From Dryas octopetala (lineage: Eukaryota; Streptophyta; Magnoliopsida; Rosales; Rosaceae), in contig OY992834.1 of the NCBI GenBank assembly GCA_963921425.1, positions 27,231,923 through 27,295,922 on the forward strand: a stretch of DNA of 64,000 nt, read 5' to 3'. The notes under the pieces are model-generated. The model saw nothing but the letters and a program-made list of their open reading frames with translations, did not search any database and was not told the DNA's origin. The translations under genes were made by a program, and so were the position numbers. This document shows, one piece after another, positions 59,001 to 64,000 of the stretch. How positions within the stretch are numbered: the first letter of the stretch is position 1; each line of letters opens with the position of its first letter.

Positions 59001-61690
59001 AATAATGAAAAAAAAAAAAAAGAGTCAAATACTGAAAATGAGCAGTCTCCACCACACATCGGCATATATTAATTATTTATGACTATTTAATAAAACTGAA
59101 GAACAGATAATTACAACAAGAATAAAATGTCACCAAACACAAACAGATGCAAGCTCCAATATCAAATGATTAGAGTCAATCTCATATTAAAAAAATTTAA
59201 AATACCAACCTTTGTATTCTGCCGCTCATCAGGCCGAATCCTTTTCCTCTGAGCTGCAGGCTGGGGCAAAGGAGACCTTGCACGACTGACTTTGTCATGA
59301 CTTTTTTCCTCTACATAAATATTTCCAATCTCAGAGCTTCGAAAAGGAGGGGGTTCAGCAGCATCCCTTGCTAGTCCTTTCCACTCCCTATTGTGCCGGC
59401 TTCTAGATAATTTATTAGACTTCTCTCTTTCTGGCTCAGAACCCAGATTATGAGCATCGTTTTTTCCAGGTTGGTCCCCTGATACGGTTTTTCTTTTACT
59501 CACGTCTTCTAAATGCGAATCCTGAGGTTGTACATGCAAATCCAAATTTGAAGCCAGATGATCCCACAACCTGTCAGGAATAATTTTAATAAACAAATAA
59601 TTAAATCATATAGCTGAGAAGAAATGTGACCAGGTCACAAAGCTAAGTAGAAATGCTAAACATGCATTATCTATTAACTCAACTTTTCTCATAAAGGAGG
59701 AAAGATAATCAAATTACCAAGAAACAAAAGAATCGCTGTCATCCCCCAAAAATACATTTAACTCATTCTTTGCTTCTTCTTTGCCCCTTCCATTCCTTAA
59801 AAGGACAATTACATATTCCTGCAATGAAGATTAGAAAAGTGAGCTAGAGTTCTAGTGCCATAAATTTATTCTGTGCGTAAATTTTATTTAAAGAAAAATC
59901 AAGGGTACACAAGTTTAAAAGAGCCCTGAAAACATAAAGAAAAGACAAAAGAAGAAGAAAGACAACAAGTCAACCAAAAGAAAAACGTCCTCAAAAAGAA
60001 TTTTTCATCTCTAACATGACGCTCCACTGCTTCAAATCTCCTACCATTCCTTCCCGTCCAAATGTAGCAAATCAAGCACAGCAAGCAGATGACCACAAAT
60101 AGAACATAGTAGCACCTAATGAACCGCAAGTGAAGAAAAGGAGAAAACCACATAACACCCATGTAACTGGCCAATGCACCATATATAGAAGTTATAGAAG
60201 TTATAAAAGTTAAATCTATAACTAGAATAGGTGCGAAATAAAAAAATGAGAAAAGAACTTGGTACACATTAATAGAGAAAACATCGGTACACTAAAAACA
60301 CAAAGCAAATAACTATAACAGCATATGTTTAAACTTTAAACTCACTACTCAAATAAAAAATACATAAAACAAAAAACAAACCCACCCAAGCATGATAGAG
60401 ATACAGAAAAAAAACAACCATAAAATCAATGAAAATAAGAGGTATATTGCAGAAAACATTTTTTGGGTATTGGATGGAAAAAATCAAGTACTATCTATTC
60501 AAACAACTTCATGGTCCTGTAAGGGGCAACTACCTTTAATCTCTACCTTTAACAACTTCTAATATTATATGATAAATTTTCTATTAAGGGCACCTTAAAA
60601 AGCAATGTGTTCTATGTGTCATGCCTACCGGTGTGTTGGACATACCACCTCCAAAGGCATGCTCATGATTGATGCTTCCTAGCTTAAAGTAACAACAATT
60701 AGCTTATTTAACCCCAAGTAAACCCATATGGGCTTAAAGCCTATACTATTCATATATAAAACTCCAGGGCCTTGCAGTAGTTAGCATAGCCCTAAGGGCA
60801 ACACCTCTACAAAACCCCACCCCCCCCCCCCCCCCCCTTCATCGGTACTCCACCAGAGAATTATTCAAATACATCAGCCATCAAGAACATCACATTATAT
60901 TTCCTAAATGCTCCTTAAGGAGAAAACCAGCACATGAGAGGGAAAAAGGGCATAAGCAATTCTCCAAGAGCTCCCCACACAATCACCTTAAAGAATTTCA
61001 GACCAAAACCTATTAATATTTGGCACACATCTCGCACCTTAGTCTTTACTGCTCACATTTCAAACAATGGGCATTAACTCTTTGAACAAAAAACCCCAAA
61101 GGAGTCTTGGTGCATCTCAGAGGTATCTTAACAGAAGCAAGAGAAAAGCAACCATTCTCTACATGCTCATACCAACAAATAGGATGTATTCAAAATTATG
61201 GGTAGTGATTTAAATGACAATAATTTTCAAGAGTTCCGCAATGCTTATGAGTTAGCATCTCCGACCTCTACCACCAACCTTAAATCCAATGGCAACATTG
61301 CCAGCACATGTAAGAAAGCTTAACCTAGCCACAGTTCAATAAAAACAGTTCATGGTATCAAAATTTACCATCCAAATCAATCGAAAACCGGCAAATATCC
61401 ACTAGAAACAATATCCAATCACCGAAATAAAAACAGAAAACCAAACCCAAGATATTCTCCAAACCCCAATCAAAGCACTAAATAACAGTCCAACAATCAG
61501 CGCAAATTTCAGAACAACGCGCAAAGAGACTTAAGCCAAATGAGAGAGTCCGTACCACAAGCGTGTCATCGGTGTAATCCCCCATGAACTCCTTAAGCTT
61601 CTCCCTCACACTCTCTCTCAACTTGACAACTGAATCGCCCGTTAAATTAACCCTAAAGGTCCGATCATCGGCTCGATCCACGCTGCCCAT
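56100..61690 (-). CDS. RRM protein with PWI/Nab2-like N-terminus (nine exons)
   Basis: Nine exons with GT-AG sites and matching phases: 61690-61556, 59818-59718, 59570-59210, 58452-57523, 57427-57382, 57164-57103, 57011-56905, 56781-56694 and 56399-56100, giving about 709 residues. The N-terminal 100 residues (KLKEFMGDYTDDTLV, EYVIVLLRNGRGKEEAKNEL, DSFVSWLWDHLASNL) resemble the PWI-like fold of the Nab2/ZC3H14 N-terminus. The middle is Ser/Arg-rich and disordered. A PABPN1-like RRM lies at about 535-610 with RNP2 TIFVSNV and RNP1 GSAYVEFT. The C-terminus is rich in Arg/Gly/Pro (RFARSSYPRGMPGAFRPRPL). I infer a nuclear poly(A)-RNA-binding or mRNA-processing factor; I recall an Arabidopsis relative of this layout (At3g12640), unchecked. 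Three perfect RVPNPMATVA repeats lie in exon 4. The first intron (1.7 kb) has no gene. Confidence 0.88.
58171..58260 (-). repeat. Three perfect 30 bp coding repeats in RRM gene exon 4
   Basis: Three 30 bp units, identical except at their edges, encode RVPNPMATVA three times in frame (about residues 240-270). Confidence 0.95.
58870..59015. repeat. Intronic minisatellite in RRM gene
   Basis: About six units of roughly 22-24 bp built on GACAGTTCCAATACTGAAAA, in the intron between exons 3 and 4, followed by an A run. Confidence 0.9.
60820..60837. repeat. Poly-C run in first intron of RRM gene
   Basis: Eighteen C in a row (plus strand) after a CCCCA word. Such runs are prone to length error in sequencing. 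Confidence 0.9.
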
Positions 61691-62239
61691 TGCGCTACAA
61701 ACCCTAATTTAAGCCCTCAAAACAAATACCTTATCACCCAAACGCTTCAGAAATCTCCCTCAATCACAAAACCCTAGCTCAGGTTTATAAATATCCGCAA
61801 CCAACAATCAAACTCCTCCTCCTCTGGGCGATAACTGGGTACGGAAGGTTCGAGGATTTTCTCGGGAAAGTGACGGAAAAGGTTTCTTGGGAATTGGGTT
61901 ATAGGGTTGCATGGAAAAAACCCCCGGGAGCGAATTGCCGGGGAGGAACAAATGGGTATCTTCTGAGAAGAGAGAGAGAGAAAAAGAGAGAGAGAGAGAG
62001 GGTTTTGATTGAGGGTAAACAAACCGACTCTTCGTAAGACAAGTTTTCTACTGGGAGTGGAATGCTCTGCTTTGTTGCCGTTTAGGGATAATTTTTTGTT
62101 GTTTTGTTTGTGGGCTGTTTGTTTTTCTTTTTGTTATGGGCTGAAACAACGAAATGCAATAACAATAAATTTCCCTAAAGACAGCCCAGTAGCCCACATC
62201 CAAATAAAGGGAAGGCCATGGCTATTCCGACCGGCCTAA
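61691..62239 (-). promoter_or_regulatory. 5' leader and promoter region of RRM gene
   Basis: Upstream of the ATG (61690) on the minus strand are a GGGTTT-like leader and a pyrimidine run (complement of the GA tract at 61967-62001). No clear TATA box is seen, in keeping with a housekeeping-type promoter. The transcript start is not fixed. Confidence 0.5.
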
Positions 62240-62550
62240 ATTACTAAGTTGACCACCCTATTTCAAAATTCTAACTTTACCCTTAAAACAAAAAATTTTG
62301 ATTTTATTCGACAGTTATCTGCTGAACATTGGTGGATTATTCGGTGGATAACTACCGAATGGAAATGAAAAAGGCATTCGACAGTTATCTGTCGAAATAT
62401 TTGTATTTATTCGACACTTATCTGCCGAACATTGATGGATGTTTCGGTAGATGACCACCGAATAGATCTGGATGATTTTATCATGTTTTTGCAATAAAGG
62501 GTAAAATAGGAAAAAAGTTGAAAAAAATATGTTTGGGTGGTCAACTCAGC
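62240..62550. mobile_element. MITE-like element with terminal inverted repeats
   Basis: AAGTTGACCACCC near the left end (62250) is mirrored by GGGTGGTCAACTCAG near the right end (62535). Further in, ACCCTT words are mirrored as AAGGGT. Between them are short hairpins such as TTCGACAG-TTAT-CTGTCGAA (62376-62395) and two diverged copies of a 55 bp unit (62308 and 62408). TTA flanks are possible but unclear, so the superfamily is open. It lies about 600 bp upstream of the RRM gene. Confidence 0.5.
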
Positions 62551-64000
62551 AGTTAAGGATGGTCTGCATAACCTTACTCTAAAGGGAAAAAGACTAAATT
62601 CTAAAGATATTAGGGGGTTCTACATATACCCCCCAAAATACTTTCCCAACCCCCATTTTGTTCTCTGGCCAAAGAGAGAAAAGCATTGTGTGAATTTGGA
62701 TTTGGGTTTGAGGTTAAGGTTTGAATTTGGATTTGAGTTTAGGGATTGAATTTGTATTTGGATTTTGATTGTCATTTTCTCTAAGATTTTTAAGGAAATG
62801 ATGGCCAATAATTGGAAACGAGTTTAATAATAAGAGGGATGGAATACTTTCGATTGAAAAATGGGAGGTTGGGACTAGGTTGATAATGGTCATTCACGAC
62901 AAATTAATTTCTCATTGTATATGAAGTCTTTGTTTCTAGACATTTTTCTTCTTTAATAACCAAAGCTGTTGTTCCTATTTTTCCTCTTCTGCAATATATT
63001 TTCATTGAAAAGAGAAAAAATATATACACATGAACTTAGCAAATCTACAACCTACACTTCCATGTAAAGTCTGCTGGAGATAAGGAAAGGGTTGCCAGAG
63101 ATATGGGGAAGAAGCGCCGAAGATACAAAAAGGAGGGGTTGGGGTTCCAAATCAGGTTGGGTTTATGGGTTTTTTTTATTCTTTGAAAAAAATAAAAACA
63201 GACAAGTGTAAGTGTGCTATTGGTCCATGTCGATTGGGGTGACCAGGAGGTTCACTTGGGGTGTGACCCAAGTATTGTACCCCGTCAATGCTTCTCCTCT
63301 CCTATAAGGCCTTCTTCGTTCATAGAATGAATCATTTTGGAATGTCAAACCATACTCATTTCAAAAGAATGAGAATGAATAATTTTTAGGGAAATTACAC
63401 TAAATAAATTTTTACTTTTCTAAGCCCTTTTTTGACTTGAAAGGACTATTATACCCTTGATATAAATATTCTAATCAAAGGCAAAAAATTTGTCATTCTG
63501 TCTCTCCAGCTCCATCCCACCAACTCTCTCTCTCTCTCCCCGAGTCGTAGATCTCACAGACAGATCTATACAAGATTTGGATGAGATCTTATCACATTTG
63601 GAAGACCGAAAAGAGCTCCCATCGCACCTCTTTATCTTTCTCGATCTCATCGAAACCCAAAATCAGTTCTCTCCTTCTCTCTCCACCTCCGGTGGCCTCA
63701 TTGGCACTAGATCAGTTCGTCGTCGTTGCTCGAATCGTGGTCGAGGTTGTGTCGAATAATGGCTGCCACTTTGGGTCGCTCGAACCCAGATCCAACCAGA
63801 AAGATCATCCTACAACGACAAGCTTTGGAGCGGCCACCATTCAAAGGGTCACAACCAATATCCCAATTGTGGATCCTCTCCAAAGCTATTCTCTCCGGAT
63901 ATTAGATCAATGGTCAATATTTGAGCTTTTTTGTCTATTCTATTAGATCTCTTCAATAGGATTGTGCTTGATCTTTGAAAACCACAAGAGGCTATGCACC
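62551..64000. other. Spacer to window end, no supported gene
   Basis: Includes a TTTGGATTTGGGTTTGAGG-like simple repeat (62690-62770) and, from about 63510, a GC-richer stretch with a CT leader and open frames on the plus strand (63490-63759 and 63581-63946). These may be the start of a gene or a transposon leader cut by the window; no motif is recognisable. Confidence 0.4.

Noticed and set aside
59899-60267. 122-codon minus-strand frame in the first intron of the RRM gene
   Set aside because: Hydrophobic Phe/Leu/Tyr-rich frame from AT-rich intron DNA, with no homologous feel and flanked by well-supported exons of the host gene.

Overview
This 64 kb window is nuclear DNA from a flowering plant, most likely a eudicot. 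The evidence is GT-AG introns, AT-rich spacers, an arabinogalactan-peptide family of the AGP23 type, a plastid 16S rRNA fossil, and plant Ty3/gypsy and Ty1/copia elements primed by initiator-Met tRNA. I cannot place it below that level. Few host genes look functional: three AGP23-like genes (29052-29258, 37536-37742, 45775-45972), one unnamed membrane protein (48183-49169) and a nine-exon RRM protein on the minus strand (61690-56100). Most of the rest is transposable elements and duplicated spacer.

Layout. 1-5.7 kb: unclassified DNA, a partial copy (U0) of the AGP spacer, and a tandemly doubled tail of a broken FtsH (mitochondrial AAA protease) gene. 5.7-23.1 kb: the same FtsH fragment continues on the minus strand but is split by two related CACTA transposons in opposite orientation. 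The first (5706-18536) was itself split by a 10.1 kb Ty3/gypsy element (7189-17311). The second (18929-22971) holds a Mutator-like element and a small hAT. 23.1-46.2 kb: an AGP23 array. Each AGP gene is separated by homologous spacer, and each spacer was hit by different DNA transposons (hAT 25159-28253, hAT 30584-31396, PIF/Harbinger 34106-35165, CACTA 38196-43658). Empty sites in the sister copies confirm several of these. 46.2-64 kb: a palindromic minisatellite, a LINE scrap, the membrane-protein gene, a young Ty1/copia element (50279-55147), the RRM gene, and a MITE-like repeat upstream of that gene.

Most notable are two gene-carrying DNA transposons. The 5.5 kb CACTA carries spliceable fragments of three unrelated host genes in one orientation: a SHAQKYF-type MYB, NOC4 and HMG-CoA reductase. 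The 1.06 kb PIF/Harbinger element carries an open, GC-rich fragment of GNL2, a GNOM-like ARF-GEF. One copy of the FtsH tail also has a 4-base insertion at exactly the site where its sister copy carries a CACTA, which looks like an excision footprint.

The AGP array and the transposons share history rather than function. The AGP1 and AGP2 blocks are almost identical over about 1.4 kb including promoter and 3' UTR, while DNA further upstream differs by several percent, which suggests recent homogenization. All identity statements are by-eye comparisons within the window; family names rest on remembered protein motifs, not on searches.
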